Assembly: GCA_964611585.1 (NCBI GenBank)
Contig: CAZTAK010000011.1
Span: forward strand, 1-57,196
Direction: 5' to 3'
DNA from: CAZTAK01 sp964611585
Lineage (GTDB): Bacteria > Pseudomonadota > Alphaproteobacteria > SHVP01
Length of the DNA: 57,196 nt
Below are positions 16,358-24,327 of the stretch, piece after piece (positions within the stretch are counted from its first letter, which is position 1; every line of letters starts with the position of its first letter). The notes beneath the pieces were generated by a model that was given only the letters and a program-made list of their open reading frames with translations, was not told the origin of the DNA and ran no database searches. Made by a program: the position numbers and the translations under genes.

Positions 16358-17733
16358 CAGCCCGCACGGTGCATTCCGGCATTCTTCGCGCCTACGACAT
16401 TCGCGGCATTTTCGGCGACACGCTGTTCACCGAAGATGCGCGCGCCATCGGCCGGGCGTTCGCCACGCGCATGGCGGCGGACGGGGCGCGTACCGTGTGC
16501 GTCGGCTGCGACGGCCGCCTCAGTACGCCGGAACTCGAAATCGCCTTGACCGAGGGGTTGCAGGCGTCCGGCGCCGACGTGATTCGCATCGGACGGGGCC
16601 CGACGCCGATGCTGAGTTTCGCCATCCACCATCTTGAGGCGGATGGCGGCGTCATGGTGACAGGATCGCACAACCCACCCGACCATAACGGCTTCAAGAT
16701 GACGCTGAGCGGCAAGCCGGTGTTCGGCAACGAAATCCAGGTGCTGGGGCGGATCTGCGAATCAGGGGACTATGCCGCCGGTTCCGGCACCGTGCGGGAG
16801 GAGTCTGTGAGTGACGCCTACGTCGCCCGGCTGGTGCGGGATGCGGAAGTCCCGGACGGGCTGGTGGCGGCATGGGATACCGGCAACGGGTCGGCAGGCG
16901 AGGTTCTGGTCTCGATGACCGACGCCCTGGCGGGCCGTCATTTGCTGCTGAACGAACGGATCGACGGCACGTTTCCGGCCCACCATCCGGACCCGACAGT
17001 GGAAGCCAATCTCGATCAACTGCGTGGCGCCGTCGCCGGAAACGGGTGCGGCGTCGGCTTTGCCTTCGACGGCGATGGCGACCGCATCGGCATGATCGAC
17101 GGCAAGGGGCGAATCTTGTGGGGCGACCAGATCGTCGCTTTGATTGCGCGCGACGTGCTGGCCGGCAGGCCCGGCGCGACGGTCATTGCCGACGTCAAGG
17201 CGAGCGACCTGCTGTTCGACGAGGTGGCGCGGCTTGGCGGCAGGCCGCTGATCTGGAACGTGGGGCACTCGCTGATCAAGGCGAAGATGGCGGAGACCGG
17301 GTCGCCGCTCGCCGGCGAAATGAGCGGGCATATATTTATTGCCGACGAATACTACGGCTTTGACGATGCGCTCTACGCTGCGGTGCGGATGCTGCGCGTT
17401 CTGGCCCGGACCGGCAAAACTCTTGACGCGCTCTACGATGAACTGCCGGTCATGGTGAACACACCGGAATTACGGTTCGAGTGCGCCGACGAGCGCAAGT
17501 TCGCCGTCATCGACGAAGTGCGCGCCCGTCTTCGCGACGACGGCGCCGACATCTTCGATCTCGACGGCGTGCGGGTCTCGACTCCGGGCGGCTGGTGGTT
17601 GTTACGCGCGTCCAACACGCAGGCGGCGCTGGTGGCGCGCTGCGAGGGGCGCGACCAGGCCTCGCTCGAGGCATTGAAATCGGAATTGGTGCGCCAGTTA
17701 CGCGCCAGTGGCATCGAGCCGCCGGGCTTCTAG
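16354..17733 (+). CDS. Phosphomannomutase/phosphoglucomutase
   Basis: The 459-residue alpha-D-phosphohexomutase interconverts hexose 1- and 6-phosphates and so feeds GalU with glucose-1-phosphate, or GDP-mannose synthesis with mannose-1-phosphate. The N-terminal AYDIRGIFG, phosphoserine Ser105 in TGSHNPPDHNGFKM, metal site DGDGDRIG and sugar loop GEMSGH are all present. It starts at the ATG overlapping the ugd stop. Together with galU and ugd it forms a sugar-nucleotide operon. The TAG stop is part of the left end of a family 2 repeat element. Confidence 0.94.
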   Translation: MTARTVHSGILRAYDIRGIFGDTLFTEDARAIGRAFATRMAADGARTVCVGCDGRLSTPELEIALTEGLQASGADVIRIGRGPTPMLSFAIHHLEADGGVMVTGSHNPPDHNGFKMTLSGKPVFGNEIQVLGRICESGDYAAGSGTVREESVSDAYVARLVRDAEVPDGLVAAWDTGNGSAGEVLVSMTDALAGRHLLLNERIDGTFPAHHPDPTVEANLDQLRGAVAGNGCGVGFAFDGDGDRIGMIDGKGRILWGDQIVALIARDVLAGRPGATVIADVKASDLLFDEVARLGGRPLIWNVGHSLIKAKMAETGSPLAGEMSGHIFIADEYYGFDDALYAAVRMLRVLARTGKTLDALYDELPVMVNTPELRFECADERKFAVIDEVRARLRDDGADIFDLDGVRVSTPGGWWLLRASNTQAALVARCEGRDQASLEALKSELVRQLRASGIEPPGF

Positions 17734-17873
17734 CGATTCCAGTTGGTACAGACGCCCAGGGCCGCGAGGCGGCCCGCTGCTTGTGCAGTGCCCTCGCGGG
17801 CGCGGACCTTCGGTCCGCTGCCGTGAGCGAAAAAAAGGCGAGAGTGGTTCCGGTCGAAACGAAACCGATCTAA
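17730..17873. repeat. Dispersed palindromic element, family 2, copy 2
   Basis: The 144 bp match 8743-8894 in order: CTAGCGATTCCAGTT at the left end, a GGCCGCGAGGCGG block, GGTCCGCTGCCGT, AGCGA with an A-run, and GAGTGGTTCCGGTC near the right end. The right arm of the left stem has decayed. The left CTAG provides the stop codon of the phosphomannomutase gene. The remainder of the gap up to 18023 is GC-rich with no gene I can support. Confidence 0.75.
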
Positions 17874-18023
17874 CGATTCAATCCCGGCATTTGGTCGCGA
17901 TGATATTGGGACCGAGGGTCAGAATTGAACACCGTCAAAGCAAACCTTGTGGCGCGGCCGCGCCCCCGGCCCCAAGCCTCAGGCAACAAGCCCCGGGCCG
18001 AAGCGGCAGCGCGGGCCCTAAAG

Positions 18024-19547
18024 TCAGTCGGTCGGCGCGTCGCCTTGCGACACAGGCAGCGCAACGCAGTCGATTCGTTCTTGCGAAAGAACCCGGCAGG
18101 CGTCGCGGGCGCGGTCCTCGGTCAGGCCCACCAAGCGGGCCCGGTATAGCGTGCGGCCACCGGAAACGATTTCCGAAATCAGGCTATCGGTGCCGAACAG
18201 CAGGGCCGGCTGGATGCGGCCGGCGCGGGCGATTTCGAGCCACGCTGCCGCTTTGCGTTCGAAAGCGCCGACTTGAACGGCCCACAGGTTGCGCTCGAAA
18301 GTGTCTTCGGCCTGCTGCCGGGCGAGAGTCGCGAGCGCCAATCGATCGCGGGTTTCTTCCCCCGCCAGTCCCGCCAAGCGGGTAGGAATCACCGGGCGCG
18401 GCGCCGGAACCGGAGCGACCTTCGCCACCGCCGGGACTGCTGTGACCGGCCGCTGCGGTGTCGGAACCGGTACGATTTCCGCCACCACTGGTGCCGGGAT
18501 TTCCGTCGCGGGCCGCCGCGGCGCCGGGGGGATTTCAGGCACGGCTTCGGCGACCGTGGGCGCGGGGCGGAGAGTGGGCGCAGGCTCGACGGCCGCTACT
18601 GCCACTGCCGTCCGGCCCGGCTTGGGTATCGGAATCAGGATCGCCAACGTCGAGGGCGGCGCGGCAAAGGCTTTGTCAAACAAATCCGTGAGATGGTGGT
18701 CGCGTGTTGCTGTCGAACGCCCGCCGAACACCACGCCCACCAGGCGACGGCCGTCGCGCTCGGCCGACGCAACCAGATTGAATCCCGAGGCCCGGATATA
18801 GCCGGTCTTGAGGCCGTCAGCGCCTTCGTACGTGTCGAGCAGGTTGTTGTGGTTTTCGAATGTGCGCCCCGCAAATGTGAACTCGCGGGTCGAGAAGAGG
18901 CCATAATAAGCGGGAAAATCACTCATCAGCGACAGCGCCAATGTTGCCATGTCACGCGCCGTGGTGCGTTGGCGCCGGTTGGGAAGTCCGCTGGCGTTGG
19001 TGAACCGGGTCTGGATCATGCCGAGTGCGGTCGCCCGCTGCGTCATCGATTGGGCAAACTTGACCTCGGTGCCGGCAATCGCCTCGGCGAGGACGGTGGC
19101 GGCATCGTTGGCGGATTTGGTGACGACCGCGAGCATTGCGTCGCGAACCGTGATCCGGGTCCCCTCCGCCAGCCCCAGTTTCGACGGCGTCTGACCGGCG
19201 GCGCGACGCGACACCGGCAGCGCCTGATCGATCTTGAGGGTCCCCGCCTCCAGCGCCTCGAAGGTGAGATAGAGCGTCATCATCTTTGTCAGCGAGGCCG
19301 GGTAGCGGCGGCTGTCGGCGCTGCGCGCGAACAGAACTTCACCGGTTCCGGCATCGACGACGATGGCTGAATAGCGTGCGGCGGCGGCCGGCGCGGGCAG
19401 CGAAAGTAGAACAAGAAGGCCAAAGGCGACGATCAAGAGGCCGGGTCGAATGCCCGCCGCCAGCCGTCGCGGCCGGAATCGGTGGACCCATAATTGGCGC
19501 CAAGGCTGCGCCCGGAGGCGGTCAGCTAGGTTTGTATCCGGTGCCAT
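18024..19547 (-). CDS. D-alanyl-D-alanine carboxypeptidase (PBP5/6 type) with C-terminal SPOR domain
   Basis: A 507-residue periplasmic enzyme that trims the terminal D-Ala of peptidoglycan stem peptides. After an N-terminal membrane/signal segment (GLLIVAFGLLVLLSLPAPAA) come the three active-site motifs: SLTK within YPASLTKMMT, SAN in KSANDAATV, and KTG in DGLKTGYIRAS. A Pro/Ala-rich linker of about 90 residues leads to a C-terminal SPOR domain (LWAVQVGAFERKAAAWLEI) that binds denuded glycan at division sites. This domain set is common in alphaproteobacteria. It is divergent from the lipoprotein gene. Confidence 0.93.
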   Translation of the reverse strand: MAPDTNLADRLRAQPWRQLWVHRFRPRRLAAGIRPGLLIVAFGLLVLLSLPAPAAAARYSAIVVDAGTGEVLFARSADSRRYPASLTKMMTLYLTFEALEAGTLKIDQALPVSRRAAGQTPSKLGLAEGTRITVRDAMLAVVTKSANDAATVLAEAIAGTEVKFAQSMTQRATALGMIQTRFTNASGLPNRRQRTTARDMATLALSLMSDFPAYYGLFSTREFTFAGRTFENHNNLLDTYEGADGLKTGYIRASGFNLVASAERDGRRLVGVVFGGRSTATRDHHLTDLFDKAFAAPPSTLAILIPIPKPGRTAVAVAAVEPAPTLRPAPTVAEAVPEIPPAPRRPATEIPAPVVAEIVPVPTPQRPVTAVPAVAKVAPVPAPRPVIPTRLAGLAGEETRDRLALATLARQQAEDTFERNLWAVQVGAFERKAAAWLEIARAGRIQPALLFGTDSLISEIVSGGRTLYRARLVGLTEDRARDACRVLSQERIDCVALPVSQGDAPTD

Positions 19548-19803
19548 TCGGTCCCGACGTCAAAAAAGCCACCGTAATTCGCAAGTGATGCCGCTGGAAT
19601 CTTAATAAAAACCGCGCCTTCTGTCTATCCGCTATAACCAAAGCTCGGGATTCGACAGTAATTCGCCAAAATATATTGATATTTCTTGCTTGGAAGGCGA
19701 GTTTTGCGATCAGCCGCACCATCGTTGTTGGTGCGCCGATATGTCGTCTGCGTCGGAACCGGCAGTCCGCTATACTTCGGCCATCGACCCCTATCTTGGC
19801 GGC
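19548..19803. other. AT-rich divergent intergenic region
   Basis: These 256 bases between the carboxypeptidase and the lipoprotein are clearly richer in A+T than the neighbours, especially around 19660-19685 with ATATATTGATATT. Divergent promoters are expected here, but I cannot assign -35/-10 pairs with confidence. The lipoprotein frame is open upstream to 19690 but without a plausible start. Confidence 0.4.
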
Positions 19804-20481
19804 ATGATGCCTAAGATATTGATATTCATTGCGATATTGGTTTCTGCTTGTGCCTCGCCCGGGCCCACCGCGGACCCCTTGGCGCGGGTGGTCGGTTGGT
19901 TCGCCTATGTCGCGGGCGACGATCTTGCTGCCGCCTGCCGGCCGGGGACGCCGGTCCGGTACCGGGCGGTCTACAATGCGCGCTACACCAAACAGGTGCG
20001 TACCTACGATCTGGCGCAGGCGCGGCCCGGCGAATCCGCCGTCATGACGGTGCGAGCCTTCAAGGGCACCGTGAGACTTCTCGAAGCCGAGCGGCCCGAG
20101 GGGAGTTTTGTCGGCGTCACCCGGCAGCAGTTCCTGAATGCGGCGGATTTCGAGGCCGTGGGCGCGGCCCTGCAGCGCGAGGGCGCCTTCGCCTGGCCGG
20201 ACCGGCGCCTGTTTCTCCATTCGAACACCTACTACTGGGTCGTCAGCGCCTGCCAGAACGGGCGCTTCAGCGTCGCCGCCCTCAAGGCGCCGCCCGAGGC
20301 CCTCAATGGCCTCGAATTCGCGCGGGTGCTGTTTCGGCTCGACAACACCGGAGCCGACATCGTCCCCGCCGTGATGACCGAAATCGACCGGTTGACGCGA
20401 TTCGGCCAAATCTCGGAATCGCCGGTCCAGCAGACTTTCGTCACCTTCCAGTTGATCGCAGGACCGGGCGGGATCGAATAG
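19804..20481 (+). CDS. Putative lipoprotein, uncharacterised
   Basis: A 225-residue protein beginning MMPKILIFIAILVSACAS, a lipoprotein signal whose lipobox-like VSAC would place lipidated Cys at about residue 16. The mature part (VVGWFAYVAGDDLAAACRPG and so on) has no motif I recognise; it is mostly soluble and mixed alpha/beta. The start was chosen to put the signal peptide at the N-terminus. It lies on the same strand as the phasin gene 158 bp downstream, but that gene has its own promoter. Confidence 0.7.
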   Translation: MMPKILIFIAILVSACASPGPTADPLARVVGWFAYVAGDDLAAACRPGTPVRYRAVYNARYTKQVRTYDLAQARPGESAVMTVRAFKGTVRLLEAERPEGSFVGVTRQQFLNAADFEAVGAALQREGAFAWPDRRLFLHSNTYYWVVSACQNGRFSVAALKAPPEALNGLEFARVLFRLDNTGADIVPAVMTEIDRLTRFGQISESPVQQTFVTFQLIAGPGGIE

Positions 20482-20509
20482 TTGCCGGTTCACGGTGGCC
20501 AGTCGCAGA

Positions 20510-20532
20510 AAAATTGTGCAGTGCACAATTTT
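20510..20532. promoter_or_regulatory. Perfect palindrome upstream of phasin promoter (likely operator)
   Basis: AAAATTGTGCA and TGCACAATTTT form 11-bp perfect inverted arms about a single G. The core TGCAGTGCA recurs in inverse orientation as TGCACTGCA at 20572-20580, just past the -10 box. TGC-rich sites of this kind are bound by PhaR in other alphaproteobacteria to repress phasin genes until PHA granules titrate the repressor; PhaR binding here is inference. Confidence 0.65.
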
Positions 20533-20535
20533 CTC

Positions 20536-20565
20536 TTGACTTCGTGCCGTGACGGGCAATATATT
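20536..20565 (+). promoter_or_regulatory. Phasin gene promoter (sigma-70 type)
   Basis: TTGACT at 20536-20541 and TATATT at 20560-20565, spaced 18 bp, form a good housekeeping promoter. Transcription would start near 20572, inside the second TGCACTGCA motif, so a bound repressor on both flanking motifs would block polymerase. Confidence 0.65.
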
Positions 20566-20639
20566 GGATGCTGCACTGCAATATATTAATCCCGCGATGC
20601 AATATTCGCGACCGCCGCACACCGAAGGAAACGCAAACA

Positions 20640-21176
20640 ATGACTAAATCCACCAAGACCGGCGCTGCTGGCAAGGTTGAGGCCGAAGGGGTCAATGACA
20701 GCCTTCGTTCAGCCTTCCAAATCGACGTCAAGGCCTTCGACTCCGCCCTCAAGGAGGGCGCAGATGCCGCCGCCAAAGGGTTCGAGAAATTCACTGCCTC
20801 GTCCCGCGAAGGGATCGAGACCTCGGTCCAGCGCTACGACGATGCGGTCGCCGCCGGCCGGGCCAACCTCGATGCTTTTGCCGTCTCCGCCGAGGCGTTC
20901 GTCGAGGCGGTCGAGCAGATCAACAGCTTCATTATCGACTATACCCAAAAGACCGTGGTGGCCAGCATGGCGGCCACTGAAGGCGCGTTCGGCACCAAGG
21001 ATCCCGCGGAAGCTGCCAAGATTCAACGCGAAACCTGGCAGGCCGGAATCGCCGGATTGGTCGAGGACTCGACCCGCCTGAGCGAGATTACCCTGGCCGC
21101 GGCCAATCGCTCTCTGGCGCCGCTCAATGACCGTGTTACCCAAATGGTCAAACAGGCGACGGGCGCGGCACGCTAA
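20640..21176 (+). CDS. Phasin family protein
   Basis: A 178-residue, almost wholly helical protein of the phasin_2 type that coats polyhydroxyalkanoate granules. There are no membrane or signal segments; amphipathic helices run from about residue 35 to the end (AFDSALKEGADAAAKGFEKF, then VEAVEQINSFIIDYTQKTV). ATG 20640 is chosen because upstream frame sequence lies in the promoter. A strong dedicated promoter, flanking operator motifs and a double hairpin terminator show a highly expressed monocistronic unit. Granule synthesis genes (phaC, phaB) are not in the window. Confidence 0.88.
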   Translation: MTKSTKTGAAGKVEAEGVNDSLRSAFQIDVKAFDSALKEGADAAAKGFEKFTASSREGIETSVQRYDDAVAAGRANLDAFAVSAEAFVEAVEQINSFIIDYTQKTVVASMAATEGAFGTKDPAEAAKIQRETWQAGIAGLVEDSTRLSEITLAAANRSLAPLNDRVTQMVKQATGAAR

Positions 21177-21179
21177 AGG

Positions 21180-21213
21180 AAACCGTCCACTTCCTCCCCC
21201 CCCCAGACGGTTT
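21180..21213 (+). terminator. First hairpin downstream of phasin gene
   Basis: AAACCGTC (21180-21187) pairs with GACGGTTT (21206-21213) across an 18-base loop that includes a run of nine C. It begins four bases after the phasin stop codon and probably protects the 3' end of the message. Confidence 0.5.
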
Positions 21214-21216
21214 CTC

Positions 21217-21246
21217 AGGGCCTGGCGGCAACGCTGGGCCCTTTTT
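21217..21246 (+). terminator. Rho-independent terminator of the phasin gene
   Basis: AGGGCC (21217-21222) pairs with GGCCCT (21237-21242), with further pairing inside the TGGCGGCAACGCT interior, and is followed directly by TTTTTATTT. This is a standard intrinsic terminator separating the phasin gene from clpS. Confidence 0.78.
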
Positions 21247-21453
21247 ATTTGGTTTGGGCCGCGCGCCTGCGGTCGGCAGCGCGATAATCCAACCGTCCCT
21301 CCCCGAATTGTGATTGCAGTCGCGCCCCGCAGGGTCCATGTCTTGGCTACAGCCCTTGATCTCGTGAGGGTTTGGGGTTCGGGACTACAAGGTGAGGCCC
21401 TGATCCGGTATTAATAGCGGGGTAAGATAACGTGTGTAGCGTCGTTACGAGCG

Positions 21454-21780
21454 ATGGGTGATCAAGACAACGGCTTTGACGGTGGCTCGCAGACCGGCAT
21501 TGTCACCAAGACGACCCCAAGAACGAAGAAACCGCCCCTTTACAAGGTGCTGCTTCTGAACGATGACTTTACGCCGATGGAGTTTGTGGTCCATGTGGTC
21601 GAGCAGTTCTTCCATAAGAACCGCCAGGAAGCCACGACCATCATGCTCCATGTCCACCGCCGCGGCGTCGGAATTTGCGGTGTCTATACTTACGAGGTTG
21701 CAGAAACGAAGGTAAATCAGGTGGTGGATTTCGCCCGTCAGAACCAGCATCCCCTTCAGTGCACGATGGAAAAAGAATAG
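21454..21780 (+). CDS. clpS: ATP-dependent Clp protease adaptor ClpS
   Basis: A 108-residue adaptor that binds N-degron substrates and delivers them to ClpA. After a disordered N-terminal tail comes the conserved core: PPLYKVLLLNDDFTPMEFVV, including the NDD-(Y/F)TPM motif of the N-end residue pocket, then HVHRRGVGICGVYTYEVAE. The length is normal. The TAG stop overlaps the GTG start of clpA by one base, so the pair is translationally coupled. Confidence 0.97.
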   Translation: MGDQDNGFDGGSQTGIVTKTTPRTKKPPLYKVLLLNDDFTPMEFVVHVVEQFFHKNRQEATTIMLHVHRRGVGICGVYTYEVAETKVNQVVDFARQNQHPLQCTMEKE

Positions 21781-24143
21781 TGCCTGGCTTTTCCTCAGAT
21801 CTTGAAAAATCGCTGCACCGGGCTTTGGCGCTGGCCAACGACCGTCGCCACGAATTTGCGACGTTGGAACATCTGCTGCTGGCGCTGGCCGACGATCCGG
21901 ATGCGGCGTCGGTCCTGCGCGCCTGCTCGGTCGACATCGAAGAGTTGCGGCGAGTCCTTGTCGAGTACATCGATGAGGAAATGTCGAATCTGTCCTTCGA
22001 TTCCCAGGACGACGCGAAACCGACCGCCGGGTTTCAGCGCGTCATTCAGCGTGCGCTGATTCACGTCCAGTCGTCGGGGCGCGAACAGGTTACCGGCGCC
22101 AATGTGCTGGTTGCGATTTTTTCGGAACGCGAGTCGCACGCCGCATATTTTCTGCAACAGCAGGACATGTCACGTCTCGACGCGGTCAGCTACATTTCGC
22201 ACGGGATTGCCAAGGCAGCGGGCAAGTCTGAACAGCGCACAGTGGAAGGTGCCGACGAGGACGCCGACGAAGAATCGATGGTTCGTCAGGGCTCGGAGGC
22301 ACTCGACGCATACTGCGTCAATCTCAACGAAAAGGCCGATGCCGGCAAGATCGACCCGCTGATCGGCCGCGAGCACGAGATCGAACGCACAATCCAGATT
22401 TTGTGCCGCCGCGCGAAGAACAATCCGCTTTTCGTGGGCGAACCGGGCGTCGGCAAGACCGCGATCGCGGAAGGGCTGGCGCGGCGCATCATCAATGGCG
22501 AGGTGCCTGAGGTGTTGCGTAAGGCGACGATCTTCGCGCTCGACATGGGGTCGCTCCTGGCGGGAACCCGTTACCGCGGCGATTTCGAGGAACGCGTCAA
22601 GGCAGTCATCGGCGAACTTGAAAACTATCCGGGCGCGATTCTTTTCATCGACGAGATTCACACCGTCATCGGCGCCGGCGCTACCAGCGGCGGTGCGATG
22701 GACGCCTCGAACCTGCTTAAACCGGCACTCGGCAGCGGCACAATCCGTTGCATGGGCTCGACCACCTACAAGGAATTCCGCAACTACTTCGAAAAGGACC
22801 GCGCCCTGTTGCGGCGGTTCCAGAAGATCGACATCAACGAGCCCACGATCGAGGACTCGGTCAAGATCCTGAAGGGACTCAAACCCTACTTCGAAGAATT
22901 CCACAAGGTCCGCTATACGGGCGAAGCGATTCGTATGGCGGTCGAGCTGGCGGCGCGCTACATCAACGACCGCAAGCTGCCCGACAAGGCGATCGACGTG
23001 ATCGACGAGGTCGGCGCGGCGCAGATGCTGGTGTCCGAAAACCGCCGCCGCAAGACCATCGGTGTCAAGGACATCGAGGCCGTCGTTGCCCAGATCGCCC
23101 GCATTCCGCCCAAGTCGGTATCGAAATCGGACCTTGCCAACCTCAGAAACCTCGAAGCCGACCTAATGGCCGTCGTGTTCGGGCAGGAAAGGGCCATCGA
23201 GGCGCTGGCCAGCGCGATCAAGCTTGCCCGAGCGGGCTTGCGCGAACCGGAAAAGCCGATTGGCAACTATCTGTTTTCGGGCCCCACCGGCGTCGGCAAG
23301 ACCGAGGTCGCGCGGCAATTGGCGTCTATCATGGGCGTGGAACTGATCCGGTTCGACATGTCCGAGTACATGGAACGCCACACCATTTCACGCCTCCTTG
23401 GGGCGCCCCCGGGCTATGTCGGGTTCGACCAGGGCGGGCTCTTGACCGACGCCATCGACCAGCATCCGCACGCGGTGCTGCTGTTGGACGAAATCGAAAA
23501 GGCCCACCCGGACCTGTTTAACGTGCTGTTGCAGGTCATGGACTACGGCAAGCTGACCGATCACAACGGCAAGCAGATCGACTTCCGCAACGTCGTCCTG
23601 ATCATGACCACCAATGCCGGAGCCCAGGCCATGAGCCAGCAGGCAATCGGATTCGGCCGCGGACTCAAGGAAGACGAGGACGACGAGGCGATCAAGAAGA
23701 TGTTCACGCCCGAATTCCGCAACCGGCTGGACGCGACGATTCACTTTGCGGGCCTCAGCATGGAGATTGTCCAGCGGGTGGTGGACAAGTTCGTGATCGA
23801 ACTCGAAGTTCAGCTCGCCGACCGCAAGGTCGAAATCGAGCTCGCCGACGAGGCGCGCCTGTGGATCGCAGAACGTGGCTACGACAAGGTCTACGGCGCG
23901 CGACCGCTGACCCGGTTCATTCAGGAAAAGATCAAGAAACCGCTGGCCGAAGAACTCCTTTTCGGCAACCTCACGAAAGGCGGCATTGTCCGCGTCACCC
24001 TGGACGGCGACGAGCTTGCCTTCGAGTATATCGCGCCGCCACCGAAAAAGAGCCGGCGCGACAAGGACGGTTCCGGCGATCAGAGCGATCCTGAAGGCGG
24101 CCCCTCGGACGGATCCGGCAAGGTTCCCGAATTCGTCCATTAG
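21780..24143 (+). CDS. clpA: ATP-dependent Clp protease ATP-binding subunit ClpA
   Basis: A 787-residue AAA+ unfoldase partner of ClpP. The N-terminal domain (FATLEHLLLALADDPDA) docks ClpS. D1 has Walker A GEPGVGKT and Walker B LFIDEIHT; D2 has GPTGVGKTEVA and LLLDEIEKAHPD. The start is GTG 21780, overlapping the clpS stop; it gives VPGFSSDLEKSLHRAL, the usual ClpA beginning, whereas the ATG at 21675 lies deep in clpS. The C-terminal tail is acidic/Gly-rich. The TAG stop opens a TAGAGTAATTTCCG sequence similar to the ends of the dispersed elements. Confidence 0.97.
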   Translation: MPGFSSDLEKSLHRALALANDRRHEFATLEHLLLALADDPDAASVLRACSVDIEELRRVLVEYIDEEMSNLSFDSQDDAKPTAGFQRVIQRALIHVQSSGREQVTGANVLVAIFSERESHAAYFLQQQDMSRLDAVSYISHGIAKAAGKSEQRTVEGADEDADEESMVRQGSEALDAYCVNLNEKADAGKIDPLIGREHEIERTIQILCRRAKNNPLFVGEPGVGKTAIAEGLARRIINGEVPEVLRKATIFALDMGSLLAGTRYRGDFEERVKAVIGELENYPGAILFIDEIHTVIGAGATSGGAMDASNLLKPALGSGTIRCMGSTTYKEFRNYFEKDRALLRRFQKIDINEPTIEDSVKILKGLKPYFEEFHKVRYTGEAIRMAVELAARYINDRKLPDKAIDVIDEVGAAQMLVSENRRRKTIGVKDIEAVVAQIARIPPKSVSKSDLANLRNLEADLMAVVFGQERAIEALASAIKLARAGLREPEKPIGNYLFSGPTGVGKTEVARQLASIMGVELIRFDMSEYMERHTISRLLGAPPGYVGFDQGGLLTDAIDQHPHAVLLLDEIEKAHPDLFNVLLQVMDYGKLTDHNGKQIDFRNVVLIMTTNAGAQAMSQQAIGFGRGLKEDEDDEAIKKMFTPEFRNRLDATIHFAGLSMEIVQRVVDKFVIELEVQLADRKVEIELADEARLWIAERGYDKVYGARPLTRFIQEKIKKPLAEELLFGNLTKGGIVRVTLDGDELAFEYIAPPPKKSRRDKDGSGDQSDPEGGPSDGSGKVPEFVH

Positions 24144-24153
24144 AGTAATTTCC

Positions 24154-24186
24154 GAAGAGACTGAACCAGGCCGGTTCAATCTCTTC
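24154..24186 (+). terminator. Long hairpin downstream of clpA
   Basis: GAAGAGACTGAACC (24154-24167) pairs with GGTTCAATCTCTTC (24173-24186) over 14 bp with one mismatch and a 5-base loop. There is no T-tract, so intrinsic termination is uncertain. The palindromic form and its position at the stop codon resemble the dispersed elements at 8743 and 17730. Confidence 0.5.
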
Positions 24187-24327
24187 GAGTGAACCTGCGT
24201 ACCTCGTCAAGAAATCAGGGCAGCTTTGGCCGTTCAGGAATCGCCAAAAGCGATCCCAATTCAAGCGGATACTGCTCTGCCGCGCGCGGCCGTCAAACCC
24301 AAAAATCCGATTCACGCCGGGGCGCGG

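Noticed and set aside
21406..21430. Near CtrA motif (TTAA-N7-GTAA) upstream of clpS
   Set aside because: One mismatch in the second half and no supporting promoter elements; chance is a sufficient explanation.
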